A DNA stretch of 64,000 nucleotides from Rhynchonema sp. JSB1_4 (lineage: Eukaryota; Nematoda; Chromadorea; Monhysterida; Xyalidae): NCBI GenBank assembly GCA_030248065.1, contig JASAMV010000328.1:28151-92150 (forward strand). The letters run 5' to 3'. Under the pieces are notes generated by a model. It was not told the origin of the DNA, did no database searches, and saw only the letters and a program-made list of their open reading frames with translations. Shown piece after piece: positions 1-12,877 of the stretch. Every line of letters begins with the position of its first letter. The stretch's first letter is position 1. A program made the position numbers and the translations under genes.

Positions 1-249
1 GGACCCTTCGTGGCCCGAACCGAAGCTTCAAAGCAATTTGAATGTGGAGCGACAGGAGCGCACTTAAATAGAGCCATGACTTCCTGAGATTGACTGCGAT
101 TCTGTTGCTGACGGTGATAAGTCCTTTGGACCTTATGGTAACTTAGGAGAAATCGCTGAGCACTAAATTGTCAGTCATTGGATTACTGTATGCTGTGATC
201 CCTCCTTTGTAGCAAACCTATGCTGATGGAGCTCAGAAATAAAAAAAAA

Positions 250-3200
250 CTGGAAGCATGCTTTCGGCACTGAATAAACAATTACGAGGACGTGTGTGAT
301 GGCTCAATACCTACTCGGAGTCACCGTCAGCAACAAACAGCGCGTGTCTACTGTCTCCATAGACTCTGCTATAAGAACGTGCCGCGTTCCAACGCAACCA
401 GAAACAAGCTCTACTACGGGATATCACGGTGTAACTGGAAGCATGCTTTCGGCACTGAATAAACAATTACGAGGATGTGTGTGATGGCTCAATACCTACT
501 CGGAGTCACCGTCAGCAACAGCGCGTGGCTACTGCCTCCATAGACTCTGCTATAAGAACGTGCCGCGTTTGAATGCAACCAGAAACAAGCACCACTACGG
601 AATATCACGGTGTAACACTGCGCACTTCAAACATTTGATCACGGTGTAACTGGAAGCATGCTTTCGGCACTGAATAAACAAATACGAGGATGTGTGTGAT
701 GGCTCAATACCTACTCGGAGTCACCGTCAGCAACAGCGCGTGGCTACTGCCTCCATAGACTCTGCTATAAGAACGTGCCGCGTTCCAATGCAACCAGAAA
801 CAAGCACTGCTACGGGATAGCACGGTGTAGCTGGAAGCATGCTTTCGGCACTGAATAAACAATTACGAGGATGTGTGTGATGGCTCAATACCTACTCGGA
901 GTCACCGTCAGCAACAGCGCGTGGCTACTGCCTCCATAGACTCGGCTATAAGAACGTGCCGCGCTTGAATGCAACCAGAGATAAGCTCTGCTACGGGACA
1001 TCACGGTGTAGCTGGAAGCATGCTTTCGGCACTGAATAAACAATTGCGAGGATGTGTGTGATGGCTCAATACCTACTCGCAGTCACCGTCAGCAACAGCG
1101 CGTGGCTACTGCCTCCATAGACTCTGCTATAAGAACGTGCCGCGTTCCAATGCAACCAGAAACAAGCTCTGCTACGGGATATCACGATATAACTGGAAGC
1201 ATGCTTTCGGCACTGAATAAACAATTACGAGGATGTGTGTAATGGCTCAATACCTACTCGGAGTCACCGTCAGCAACAGCGCGGGGCTACTGCCTCCATA
1301 GACTCTGCTATAAGAACGTGCCGCGTTCCAATGCAACCAGAAACAAGCTCTACTACGGGATATCACGATATAACTGGAAGCATGCTTCCGGCACTGAATA
1401 AACAATTACGAGGATGTGTGTAATGGCTCAATACCTACTCGGAGTCACCGTCAGCAACAGCGCGTGGCTACTGCCTCCATAGACTCTGCTATAAGAACGT
1501 GCCGCGTTCCAATGCAACCAGAAACAAGCTCTACTACGGGATATCACGATATAACTGGAAGCATGCTTTCGGCACTAAATAAACAATTACGAGGATGTGT
1601 GTGATGGCTCAATACCTACTCGGAGTCACCGTCAGCAACAGCGCGTGGCTACTGCCTCCATAGACTCTGCTATAAGAACGTGCCGCGTTCCAATGCAACC
1701 AGAAACAAGCTCTACTACGGGATGTCACGATATAACGGGAAGCATGCTTTCGGCACTGAATAAACAATTACGAGGACGTGTGTAATGGCTCAATACCTAC
1801 TCGGAGTCACCGTCAGCAACAAACAGCGCGTGTCTACTGCCTCCATAGACTCTGCTATAAGAACGTGCCGCGTTCCAACGAAACCAGAAACAATCTCTAC
1901 TACGGGATATCACGGTGTAACTGGAAGCATGCTTTCGGCACTGAATAAACAATTACGAGGATGTGTGTGATGGCTCAATACCTACTCGGAGTCACCGTCA
2001 GCAACAGCGCGTGGCTACTGCCTATATGGACTCTGCTATAAGAACGTGCCGCGTTTGAATGCAACCAGAAACAAGCACCACTACGGAATATCACGGTGTA
2101 ACACTGCGCACTTCAAACATTTGATCACGGTGTAACTGGAAGCATGCTTTCGGCACTGAATAAACAATTACGAGGATGTGTGTGATGGCTCAATACCTAC
2201 TCGGAGTCACCGTCAGCAACAGCGCGTGGCTACTGCCTCCATAGACTCTGCTATAAGAACGTGCCGCGTTCCAACGCAACCAGAAACAAGCTCTACTACG
2301 GGATATCACGGTGTAACTGGAAGCATGCTTTCGGCACTGAATAAACAATTACGAGGATGTGTGTGATGGCTCAATACCTACTCGGAGTCACCGTCAGCAA
2401 CAGCGCGTGGCTACTGCCTCCATAGACTCTGCTATAAGAACGTGCCGCGTTTGAATGCAACCAGAAACAAGCACCACTACGGAATATCACGGTGTAACAC
2501 TGCGCACTTCAAACATTTGATCACGGTGTAACTGGAAGCATGCTTTCGGCACTGAATAAACAATTACGAGGATGTGTGTGATGGCTCAATACCTACTCGG
2601 AGTCACCGTCAGCAACAGCGCGTGGCTACTGCCTCCATAGACTCTGCTATAAGAACGTGCCGCGGTCCAATGCAACCAGAAGCAAGCTCGATACCACGGG
2701 ATAACACATCCATCACGATATAACTGGAAGCATGATTTCGGCACTGAATAAACAATTACGAGGATGTGTGTGATGGCTCAATACCTACTCGGAGTCACCG
2801 TCAGCAACAGCGCGTGGCTACTGCCTCCATAGACTCTGCTATAAGAACGTGCCGCGTTCCAATGCAACCAGAAACAAGCTCTACTACGGGATATCACGAT
2901 ATAACTGGAAGCATGCTTTCGGCACTGAATAAACAATTACGAGGATGTGTGTGATGGCTCAATACCTACTCGGAGTCACCGTCAGCAACAGCGCGTGGCT
3001 ACTGCCTCCATAGACTCTGCTATAAGAACGTGCCGCGTTCCAATGCAACCAGAAACAAGCTCTACTACGGGATATCACGATATAACTGGAAGCATGCTTT
3101 CGGCACTGAATAAACAATTACGAGGATGTGTGTGATGGCTCAATACCTACTCGGAGTCACCGTCAGCAACAGCGCGTGGCTACTGCCTCCATAGACTCTG

Positions 3201-4350
3201 CTATAAGAACGTGCCGCGTTCCAATGCAACCAGAAACAAGCTCTACTACGGGATATCACGACATAACTGGAAGCATGCTTTCGGCACTGAATAAACAATT
3301 ACGAGGATGTGTGTGATGGCTCAATACCTACTCGGAGTCTCCGTCAGCAACAGCGCGTGGCTACTGCCTCCATAGACTCTGCTATAAGAACGTGCCGCGT
3401 TCCAATGCAACCAGAAACAAGCTCTAGTACGGGATATCACGATATAACTGGAAGCATGCTTTCGGCACTGAATAAACAATTACGAGGATGTGTGTGATGG
3501 CTCAATACCTACTCGGAGTCACCGTCAGCAACAGCGCGTGGCTACTGCCTCCATGGACTCTGCTATAAGAACGTGCCGTGTTTGAATGCAACCAGAAACA
3601 AGCACCACTACGGAATATCACGGGAACACGCGCACTCAAACATCACGGTGTAACTGGAAGCATGCTTTCGGCACTGAATAAACAATTACGAGGATGTGTG
3701 TGATGGCTCAATACCTACTCGGAGTCACCGTCAGCAACAGCGCGTGGCTACTGCCTCCATAGACTCTGCTATAAGAACGTGCCGCGTTCCAATGCAACCA
3801 GAAGCAAGCTCTACTATGGGATATCACGATATAACTGGAAGCATGCTTTCGGCACTGAATAAACAATTACGAGGATGTGTGTGATGGCTCAATACCTACT
3901 CGGAGTCACCGGCAGCAACAGCGCGTGGCTACTGCCTCCATAGACTCTGCTATAAGAACGTGCCGCGTTCCAATGCAACCAGAAACAAGCTCTACTACGG
4001 GATATCACGATATAACTGGAAGCATGCTTTCGGCACTGAATAAACAATTACGAGGATGTGTGTGATGGCTCAATACCTACTCGGAGTCACCGTCAGCAAC
4101 AGCGCGTGGCTACTGCCTCCATAGACTCTGCTATAAGAACGTGCCGCGTTCCAATGCAACCAGAAACAAGCTCTACCACGGGATATCACGATATAACTGG
4201 AAGCATGCTTTCGGCACTGAATAAACAATTACGAGGATGTGTGTGATGGCTCAATACCTACTCGGAGTCACCGTCAGCAACAGCGCGTGGCTACTGCCTC
4301 CATAGACTCTGCTATAAGAACGTGCCGCGTTTGAATGCAACCAGAAACAA
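250..4350. repeat. 181-bp satellite array, about 22 units
   Basis: Head-to-tail units each contain the landmark ATGGCTCAATACC, at 299, 484, 699, 880, 1061, 1242, 1423, 1604, 1785, 1970, 2185, 2366, 2581, 2773, 2954, 3135, 3316, 3497, 3703, 3884, 4065 and 4246 (last unit partial). Most spacings are exactly 181. Variants of 185 carry an extra AAAC after CAGCAAC, variants of 215 carry a duplicated segment containing CACTTCAAACATTTGATCAC, and single units are 192 and 206. Neighbouring units are nearly identical. Each unit contains AATAAA. The 62-aa open frame running through each unit is a by-product of the period and shows no protein-like features. Bases 1-249 are unique flank in which I see no gene. 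Confidence 0.97.
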
Positions 4351-5360
4351 ACCGCGTTTGGATTCGCCCTTCTGGCAGATTGCGAGCGGCGCCTTCTCGG
4401 ACTGGTGAGAAGCTGAAAATAATGTTTAGTGGTAATGTAAAAATTGAGGCAAAAATCCATCTTCAAGACGATATACAATATGTAGCTTTGATCTGTGCAG
4501 TTGATGCACAAAAAGACCTCCTTCTAATTTTATTTGGCCCGGGCTTATGGCGAGGTGCCGCTACACGCGATTTTTGCATGCGCGCATCCGCGGCAGGTAG
4601 GCGTGCGGCGCGTCTGTGTGCCCTCTTTGCCGTTACTGACCGGCATCATGTGTTGCAGGCAGCTGCAGCACATGCACGCGCGCCGCCTGCCGCGCGCTCC
4701 CACGGATGTGCCACATGTCTAACCCCTCCGCTGATGCCAGAACCTTTATTAAAAATAAAGTGCGGAAAACTACCGTAACCCAACAGCAGAACTGACCGTT
4801 TTTGGACTGGTCGCACTCCTGATTGGCTCTTGATCGGCTGTTGATGGCACGATGATCGAGCTCCCGAGCTGACGATTTGATGCTCGCTGTTGAATTCGAA
4901 GTCGTTGAAGTCGGTGGATTGCAAAAAGAAAGAATGAATGAATCTCTGGACAACAACCCGTATTTATACCTGCTCGTTTGTCTTAGCTGTTGGAATGGAT
5001 TACGGTAGGGCACGGTATTCCTGATTTTTTTTGGCCAGTATTGATTGTCGCGTGGCATAATCTATACTACTAAAACACTATGTGTGTAAAATATGTATGT
5101 GGCCCCCTCCCTCGGAAGGGCGGACGGGTCAATTTTCACGGGTAGCTTTGGGTATGCTAACGGGTCTTCGGGGGGGGGGGGGGCACGGCACGGGCGCGGC
5201 GCTGTAGCCGGGCCGTAGGCACGGGTCCCGACTAGTATTCCAAAAATTAAAAAACGCCACCCCTGCAGTACTGAACCTGAAGCGATCGTGGCAGAGTCTG
5301 GAGTACCAACCCAACCCCTGGACCTACAAGCGCACGTTGAATATGGAGTTATACTTGTTC
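4351..5360. other. intergenic stretch with no convincing gene
   Basis: This stretch holds a G/C-rich segment (about 4550-4720), a small foldback repeat (listed separately), a run of 14 G at 5170-5183, and minus-strand open frames up to 141 codons without domain or signal-peptide character. I see no gene with splice support. Confidence 0.5.
4771..5007. repeat. foldback repeat with TACCGTAACCCAACAGC ends
   Basis: The left end TACCGTAACCCAACAGC is mirrored at the right by GCTGTTGGAATGGATTACGGTA, giving imperfect terminal inverted repeats. Similar TACCGTAACC ends occur at 6848-6925 and inside the longer foldback at 35584-35880. Probably a non-autonomous DNA element. No target duplication was resolved. 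Confidence 0.5.
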
Positions 5361-5556
5361 ATTTTGGGTTTGTAGACCATGAGGACAAATTTTTGTTGGG
5401 ATCATATTTGTGATAAAGTTGGCGCCAGCGATTTCGACCAGCGTAAAAGTTGCCCCCTACATCAAAGGAAGAACTTTCACGCGCTGGTCGAAATTTGTGC
5501 TCCAACGCTATCACAAAATATATTTCAACAAAAATTTGTCTACAAGCCCGAAATGG
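5361..5556. mobile_element. foldback miniature element, family F1 copy 1
   Basis: Nearly palindromic. The left arm (GGGTTTGTAGAC, then GACAAATTTTTGTTG and TTTCGACCAGCGTAAAAG) is repeated in reverse complement on the right and ends near TTTGTCTACAAGCCC. Other copies lie at 46141-46295 and, as cores, at 52262-52325 and 53935-54010. No coding capacity. Confidence 0.8.
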
Positions 5557-5747
5557 ACAAGTATGACTCCACCTTGAGTCAACAGCGTAAACGAACAGTG
5601 AAAAACGAACGTTCGGTGAATCAGTACCGGTCGATAAGCTCAAGTCGATTCAACTACACTGCCTTTTAACAATCGGTTGTATTATTCAAAGTTTGACGTT
5701 CAAAGCCAAATAATCTGAAGGTTGTAGTCTTTGATTCCCTTTGCATC

Positions 5748-6425
5748 ATGCCAACGTGTGCCTTCTTGCTGTTGGTTCTGTGCACACCAAGTGGTTTCGC
5801 TCGTCCAGTCGACTTCCCGTACAAAGGACCACCGGCGTTGGAAAGGTGACGATATAGAATGCGCAAGCAAAACACAATTTTTTGAAACTGATATTAGTCC
5901 ACATGCGTACAATTCCTTTCTGATATTCAGCATGCCGGCAAGGCCGGAAGCCGTGATGAATCCTCATTTGCAAGGTGTGGTGCATGAGTTTAACCAGAGA
6001 AAACACGAATTCGAAACGTTGAGCGCAGAGCTTGATCGAGTAACTGAAAAGGGCGACGCTTTAGTCGTCGCAGGAAACAATCTTAACGCCGCGTATAAAA
6101 AGGGTGAAATGACTCGTGAACAATATCGATCGGCATTCACAGATCTGAGAAAAGAGCAAGGTTTGTTTGGAATTGAGTTTTTCTCAAATTCTGCATCCGG
6201 GAATACTATAATGGAAAATCGGCAGACCCTTCGGGATCCAGGCTTGCGGAATCGCCCTTGAGTTTTTTTACACTTGGTTTTGCTTCAGATGACGTAAAGA
6301 ATGAAGCGAGGCAACTGTGGGCAAAGATGGAACAGCTTGAGACTGAACTGAACAGTCTGGAGCATCAAATTACCATCCTTCAACAACAGCAACAACAACA
6401 AGAACAAGAACTGTTCGACAACTGA
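5748..6425 (+). CDS. secreted coiled-coil protein, function unknown
   Basis: Three exons: 5748-5845, 5931-6160 and 6289-6425, giving 154 aa. Exon 1 encodes a classic signal peptide (MPTCAFLLLVLCTPSG) and ends in phase 2 at GAAAG/GTGACG. Exon 2 follows TATTCAG. Exon 3 follows GCTTCAG. The mature part is mostly charged heptad-like helix, with a second helix and a run of seven Q near the C-terminus before the stop. I do not recognise the family. An alternative start at the ATG at 5932, just downstream of the acceptor, would make a cytosolic protein of about 121 aa, for example if that site takes a spliced leader. The matching phase of exon 1 and a similar exon at 7049 favour the secreted form. 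Confidence 0.65.
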
Positions 6426-7048
6426 CTATTTTCCAACTGTCATCAAGCTTGATTGTGTAGCTCCTTTTTTTCATTTCATTTCGTTCAGGACATATAGCAG
6501 ATTATTTGGAAACTTACGGTTAGCTTTTGTCGGAACCATTGAGTGATAGAACATGTCTAAAATTATTGCGTTACAGTCGTGTGCAGACACGAATTTTTTA
6601 TTTGATCAGTGTGATCAGGAGATTGTAAAGAACGATTGCTCAAATGTGCGTAGTAGCTTTATTGTACAACACGTGGCTTTCGCTACTTTGTATGCATAAC
6701 GACCATAGATTTTCTTGATCATGGTTATGGTCATTATTTTACCAAGCATAAAAGACGAATAAATTGTAAACTTTGGCAGCGTCATTCATTTTATCAGCAA
6801 TCTCATTGGGGAAAAGCAATCTGGGAGCTTCCGACTTGGCCCATACCGTAACCCTGAAGCGAGTGCACATTCTATGTGCACGCGAAAACTGTACGGACAC
6901 GAAAGCACTTCGCAGGTTACGGTAGGTCAGGGACGAGAGCTCTCATAGATTGCCTTTATGTAATTGTACAGTGATTGAAATAATTTTTTAGCCCTCTAGA
7001 GTTGCATTCAAGAAAGCGTTAGCATCAAACGGCTGATTGCCCATCATC
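6426..7048. other. intergenic, with a small TACCGTAACC foldback at 6848-6925
   Basis: AT-rich spacer. At 6848-6925 TACCGTAACCCTG faces CAGGTTACGGTA across a short interior that itself contains a GTGCACATTCTATGTGCAC hairpin. No gene is seen otherwise. Confidence 0.45.
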
Positions 7049-7161
7049 ATGCCAACATCATTGTTCATGTGCGCCTTCTTGCTGTTGGTTCTGTGCCAAA
7101 TAAAGGACGGCTGCACGCGTCGACTTGATTGGCCGCATGGCGAACCTCGAGAATTGGAAAG
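7049..7161 (+). pseudogene. orphan signal-peptide exon, paralogous to exon 1 of the coiled-coil gene
   Basis: An ATG opens a hydrophobic signal peptide containing CAFLLLVLC, also present in exon 1 at 5748. The exon ends at GGAAAG/GTAGCC in phase 2, the same phase as its relative. No coiled-coil exon like that of the upstream gene is visible downstream. A possible tiny follow-on exon starts near 7567 after AATCTCAG. It is either a diverged gene with exons I cannot recognise or a duplication remnant. Confidence 0.4.
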
Positions 7162-9948
7162 GTAGCCATGTTTTGATTCAGTGTTTCACAGTGATGCTTA
7201 ACATGAACCAAACTTTTCGACGTTGTGGAGTGACGCACCCAGTTGGTGCATTCGCACTGTTAGAATAGGCCGGTGACTCTGATGGGCAGATTGTCATGTT
7301 GAGCAAATGTGGTGATGTATGGGTGTCGTATACGATGGGCCACTCGGAGAGCTTTAGAAATTTGCATGGACGAGCGTGACACCGGAACACAGGCTCCTTG
7401 AGCGTCCACTTCGTTCCGTTTCGACAAGCTTTCATTACAGAAATCACATTGACAGGATCGACTTTGTGGTGATCTGCGCGATATAGCCGCTCCTGATACA
7501 GCAAAATCGGTTTGTTTTTTCATCTATTTTATTTAATGTTAACTCCAATTTTTTTAGCAATCTCAGCTCGGGTCAAACAGCTCCGACCGAAGAGAGGTAG
7601 CTGCACGTTAGTTGGGATTGGGACCATTCATTTCTATTGTGAAGCTTCATCCGCACCAATCAAACGTGTTGAGAAGATTCATTCAATTCCCCAATTGCTG
7701 GGGAATTTTGTCTCCGCGATCTACAAACACAGCAACAGACTCCCCATGTTATTTTTTTATTTTGAAGAGCGGTTTTTTTTGTTACGGCTTTGCCTTTGGG
7801 TCGAGGAAAACGTGAAGAGCTTTTGTTGATTGAGGTATGCACAAACTTGTCACTTGCGTTCACACCGTAATCCTTATCACAAACCGATATGAATGTTGAA
7901 CAGTAAATTTGTGGCTGGTGGTTCATGTGGCACGCGGTTCGCTCGCTGTTTTCCCCTCTTTTGCACGACTTGTCAAATTTCCCAGTCAAACGCAAGAGTT
8001 TCATTGTCTCAGAGCTGCTCTGCGAGCGCATCTCATGGCCATGCTCTTCCCAAACAAAAACAGGTAATATATAGATGACAAAAAAAGATTTGTACACTGT
8101 TATTTCCAATCAACGAAAACTGTCATCCTGCTGTGTGAAATGTAATGCAAAAGAACACCAATGTTTAGGTATATACAACAAAATTGTGCTGGTATCACAA
8201 TGCCAAACCGTGGGGATGGAAAAATAACAGAGCAAGAAACTGGTTCTATTCTGTTATTCAGCGAGCGAGGGTTTCGCATCTGCACCTAGCGTAAACATTT
8301 AGTGGTCTGGAAAAAATCGTATGAACGAGAAGAACGCAGTTTGTGCGGGTTTACGCACCTGTGTCATCTTGAGGACAGCTTGTTGTGAAATATTTTTTCA
8401 TTGAACGGCTTTTTATTGCTTATTTTCCGTCAACTGCGACGGCATGAATAACCCCCGTTATTTTCTTTCTTCGGTCATAATTTTACGCGCAATTCTGTAC
8501 GTTCCTTTCGCCCTGCTACCGACAGCTCATCATTCTGGCGCGCATAACTTTATTGCGTTTTGGTACGACTGATTGAGAAACTTTGATATACCTATTTTAT
8601 ATAGTTTGTCTTTGACTCCACGATGTGACCCTGAAAGAACGGTTTCGGCCCTCTCACGCTCCAAGTTGACACAGAATCATTTTGAATAATTGTTTGTTCG
8701 ATCATAATCTCCGATAACTAGAGATCTTGCAAATGTTCTCTCTTATGACAAGTTATAATACTGCCTTGAATGAATGCGATGTTTGCGCTCTGAGCACTGT
8801 TCGATTTAATTGTTGGCTTGCTCAACAATGTGTCGCTGTGTTTTCTGTGTCGATATGCTGTATCGTGTGCTGCTCCGTAGGTTTTCGAACGACTTTAGGC
8901 ACTGGTGGTCCATTTTTGTCTTTTTTTTGGCAGATTAGTTTTGGAATCCGCCCATTTATTTCAAGTTGAGTCATGTGTGTCCTGCGCATCAACTGTTTTG
9001 ACTTTCGTCTTTCAAAACTTTTGAAATCGATTTGCGTAATCACACATTCTTGCGCTTGACTCACGTAACGACTTTGTTTTTATTTGTCCACCCACGAGCC
9101 CATAGTCAACCAAAAGGCTCCCAAACCCCCACTTCTTGCCAGACGCAGCCAAAATTTTCAGAAAAAAGCAACGTTACAGGTTGTTGTTATCTTTGGTGTT
9201 GTTTCCAGCCCATCTGGCCATAAATCCTTGAATAAGCAATATCAAAACGCCGCACTTTTACATCTATAGACCCCCAGGGTTTGGGATATGCTCACGGTAT
9301 GTCCTTTAGATCCCCAAGGAGAAAAGTCCGAAAATCAATATTCTGCAAGGTGAACGTTTGTACATAGTCTGAGGTGCTTTTGGTATGCAGAAAATTGGTT
9401 TCAGACATGTTTTTTATCTTTATGCGATGACGAGCCATACATCATGTCGGTGCACCAAACAGTAACAGCAGGTTTGACTTTTGATACCCACTCACATAAA
9501 AATTTGTGATCTTCGATGAGTCAGTCCCGGTCCTTATATTCTCACATGATGGCACTTTGTAGAACCTGAATTATTCCCGAACTTTCTGGCAGTGCTTACG
9601 TATGGTAATCATATTTCCCTTCCGAACAGCATCCTAGTAACAGGCTGACTGTGCTGTGCAACGTTCAAACCCACGTGTGACTAAAGGAGTAAGGCGTGTA
9701 CGTATGATAATAAAAAAGAGAATTCACCATCCTGAAAACACTAGTTGTGCACCGCCAAGTTTTTTAGGTTGCATACGCCCGACACTAAAGGTGTTTCAGA
9801 CTGTTTTGAATAGCTTTACTGACGCATATACCTTTCTGAAGTGTCACAGTTTGTCTCAAACCTATATACGCTTGTCATCTACAGCATGGCTCTCACACCA
9901 AAAATGAACCTCGTAAGTTCTTTTTAGACATTTCAACGTTTGTCTCTT
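7162..9948. other. long stretch without a supportable gene
   Basis: Open frames occur on both strands (longest: minus 7660-8109, 149 codons, and minus 7178-7504, 108 codons, Cys-containing). They lack recognisable domains and convincing splice junctions to each other. I cannot exclude an unrecognised minus-strand gene at 7178-8109. Confidence 0.4.
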
Positions 9949-9960
9949 TTGCATTTTCAG
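9949..9960 (+). promoter_or_regulatory. splice acceptor upstream of the galectin start
   Basis: TTTGCATTTTCAG sits about 50 bases before the ATG with no upstream coding exon in phase. It fits either a 5'UTR intron or a nematode spliced-leader acceptor. Which one cannot be told from sequence. Confidence 0.5.
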
Positions 9961-10013
9961 TTTCCCAATTTCCAAATTATATTCGACCAATTTTTCGCAA
10001 ACATTCGTTCAAC

Positions 10014-12871
10014 ATGAGCTACCGTCAATGGGTAAGCTTCCAGCTTTGAACACGATCTTTTGAGCTTCCTGACTTTCTAATAGCACGCGATCACATCGCA
10101 CGCTTCCGAAAACGCCATTTTTTGATCACTTTCAATAAAAATAAAACTAAATTTCAAAAATAAGCTCAATATTTTACAGCCAGTGCCGCACAACGCGCGT
10201 CTCGAGCGCACAATCGAGACCGGCCAGTTGCTGACCATCAAGGGACGTTTTGCTGAGTTCGATCCGAAAGAGGACGAAGAGGGATTACGGTAGGTGTACG
10301 GTAGTTGGTGTGGTTTGATGTACGTATATGTGGCTGGCTGATGTTTCACAAGGTAATGACTCACCACAACACACATGAGTTGCATAGCGCGAATCAAACA
10401 GAATTGCGACACGATTTTTTCATCTGATGTTTACTCACACTGACGATATCTTGGTATACATCCTGTCTGTAAACTGTGTCAAAACTGTCCTTGCAAACCC
10501 ACCTATTTTGTGTGCACCATTCAAATAAATAGAATGTTTTTCGATGTTGTTTTTATGGAAATTTTTTGAAGGAATATTCTCAAAAAAATAATTTCCACCT
10601 TTTCTAGCATGGTTGTGAATTTGTCTGCGTCGGGCGATTGCGAAGACTCGAACAACATTCCGTTGCACTTGAGCATTCGATTCAAGCAGAAGGAGGCGAG
10701 TTCACGGCCAAAAAATAATACCTTTTTGCATTCTGATCACAAACCAAACACTGATTTTGTGTCTTTACACGCGTGGCATCAACATTCTATCTCAGGTTGT
10801 GCTGAACAATCGTCAGAACGGCGAATGGGGCAAGGAAGAGCGCAAGAAGTTGCCGTGGAAACCGGGAGAGGAATTCGATCTGCGCATTCGCTGTCATGGT
10901 GATCATTTTGAGGTTTGCGTTCGCAATCGCGCAAATTGATCGCATTTCTTTCAATTTTGTCATTTTCTGAAATCTGCTGAAAAGGCCAAACCCAAGTCTG
11001 CCTTCGTCACACTGATACATGCGATAGCCTGATAGCGACCGTTCATGTTCGGTACACTTGTTGAGATTATGTATAATTACATATATATACATACATGTAT
11101 GCAATGTATCCATCTCAGATGGTCACTATAAACGGCGTAGACTGTATTCATGCGCCCAAGCAGACTCGAAGCTGCGCGATGGGCTGCTTCTCATCGTATG
11201 AATAACCCACTGAGCCACAGAACAACCCACCATTTCAGATCATGGTTGACCAGAAGGACTGGGCCAAGTTCGATTATCGCCAACCGTTGACCCAAGTGTC
11301 GCATATCTTCATCAACGGACCCATCTCACTGGGCGGAGTCGCCTGGGGCGGAAAATACTACGTTGGTTTCTTTTCGTTATTTCTTTCAAGTTTTATTACA
11401 AAAAAATTCAAGTCATGTCCGTTATAATTGATCGCGTGGCTGATGATTTATTGACGTCTGGGTGAACAAGTTTGATGTTGGTCAAAATCAATGGTTTCAG
11501 TGACTCTCTAAATGCAAACATCCTATGATCCGTCTACTGATATAAACTTTCCTTAAAAATTATGGGTTACCTGATGTTTCACAACACTTTCAGAACGTTC
11601 CGTACGAGACAGGCATCAGCGGTGGGTTCACAGCGGGCAAACGTCTGTTTGTGACAGGTGCACCAGAAAAGAAGGCCAAACGATTCGCGATCAATTTGGT
11701 CAAACATGATGGCACAGTCGCGCTGCACTTCAATCCACGATTCGACGAAAAGGTATGGTTTTTGATAATGATTGACTTCAGGTGCATATTGTGAAGAAAG
11801 TCGATTCGTTTCTGATATTTTGCTTGTACTGTACAGTATGTATGTACATACATCCATCAATGTGTCGCACTATAGCTGTAGCGCTGCCCGTATGGTGCTG
11901 TGCACCGTAGTACATTTAAATACAAATAGAATTTGGCAGTTTTTCGTTGATGTTTCGAGCTGGGAATGCAGTGAAGGCCATATTTAAAATGTTACAAAAC
12001 GCTGCCAATTGATTCTGGTTTCTGGTCTCGGATGTGAGCGAATTTTACAGGCGAAAAACTGGCTCTCAAAAAGTTATCAAGTTGCCTGCTCATGTAATTC
12101 CGAACTTTGGCGAATTCTGACGATGACAGCCCGTGAACATTTATGCTCGAGTTGAATCGGACAGCAATCTAAAAAGGACGCGCTGCACAATTCATATTTG
12201 ACGGACCAAATGAGAAAAATGCTTCAATTTTGCAGAAAGTTGTGCGCAACTCGTACGAAAACGGTGGCTGGGGCAACGAAGAACGCGAAGCAGCCGAATT
12301 CCCGTTCAAGCCGGACATTATGTTCGATCTGGTCATTGTCAATGAACAGTACTCGTATCAGGTATCGTTTAGTGGGTGGGGTGGAGCTGTTGTTTGTGCT
12401 TTTTTTAGTTTGTCGCTTCACACAGATTGGCAAGGCACCGTTGGCTTGCTCCTCGATTTCCCTATTCATCTTATGGGGTATCTTTTGGTGATTGTGGCTG
12501 ATACCATTTCAAATATGTAAGTTCCTGTATTTTGGTACCGTGTACCAAATAATGCCGCGCAGGCTTTTAGTCAAGCTGCGCTTCTGAAATCCAGTTTGCA
12601 GCTCACCCGTGTTTCGCAAAGAATACGGCAAACGTCGCTAAAATTAATGAAGCCAGTCATATGCATATGCGCCTCAAGTCTCGTGCTAATGCTTATACAC
12701 GGGACATAAATATTTTTCACAAAATATATGAAAATAAGACAAAATATTTTTTCACAGATCTATGTCAACAACGAGCGTTTCGCCACGTTCGCGCATCGCG
12801 TCGATCCGAACACGATTAGTGGCCTGAAAGTGGAAGGCGATGTTGAGCTGCAGTCAATTCATGTCGCGTAG
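10014..12871 (+). CDS. tandem-repeat galectin, LEC-1 type
   Basis: Eight exons: 10014-10031, 10180-10289, 10608-10695, 10796-10912, 11239-11361, 11594-11752, 12236-12361 and 12758-12871; 284 aa, the usual length for nematode two-domain galectins. There is no signal peptide, as expected for galectins. These proteins bind beta-galactosides in the cytosol or after non-classical export. N-terminal CRD, about residues 10-148: H63, S65, R67 then N76, W83 and E86-R88. The usual second Asn of the H-N-R triad is Ser here, as in some nematode N-domains. C-terminal CRD, about 155-284: H197, N199, R201, N210, W217 and E220-R222, fully canonical. The intron after exon 3 starts GCGAGT rather than GT. No other choice keeps the frame and the conserved NGEWGKEER segment. 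An AATAAA directly follows the stop. Confidence 0.95.
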
Positions 12872-12877
12872 AATAAA
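12872..12877 (+). promoter_or_regulatory. polyadenylation signal of the galectin gene
   Basis: AATAAA immediately after the TAG stop, implying a very short 3'UTR if used. Confidence 0.5.

Noticed and set aside
296..4246. Repeated 62-codon open frames in the satellite units
   Set aside because: They arise because the unit is read through in one frame. They start at GTG or ATG within the repeat, have no protein features, and change freely with unit variants.
7660..8109. 149-codon minus-strand frame as a secreted protein
   Set aside because: The N-terminus is hydrophobic, but the rest has no recognisable family and no phase-matched partner exon. Left as possible only.
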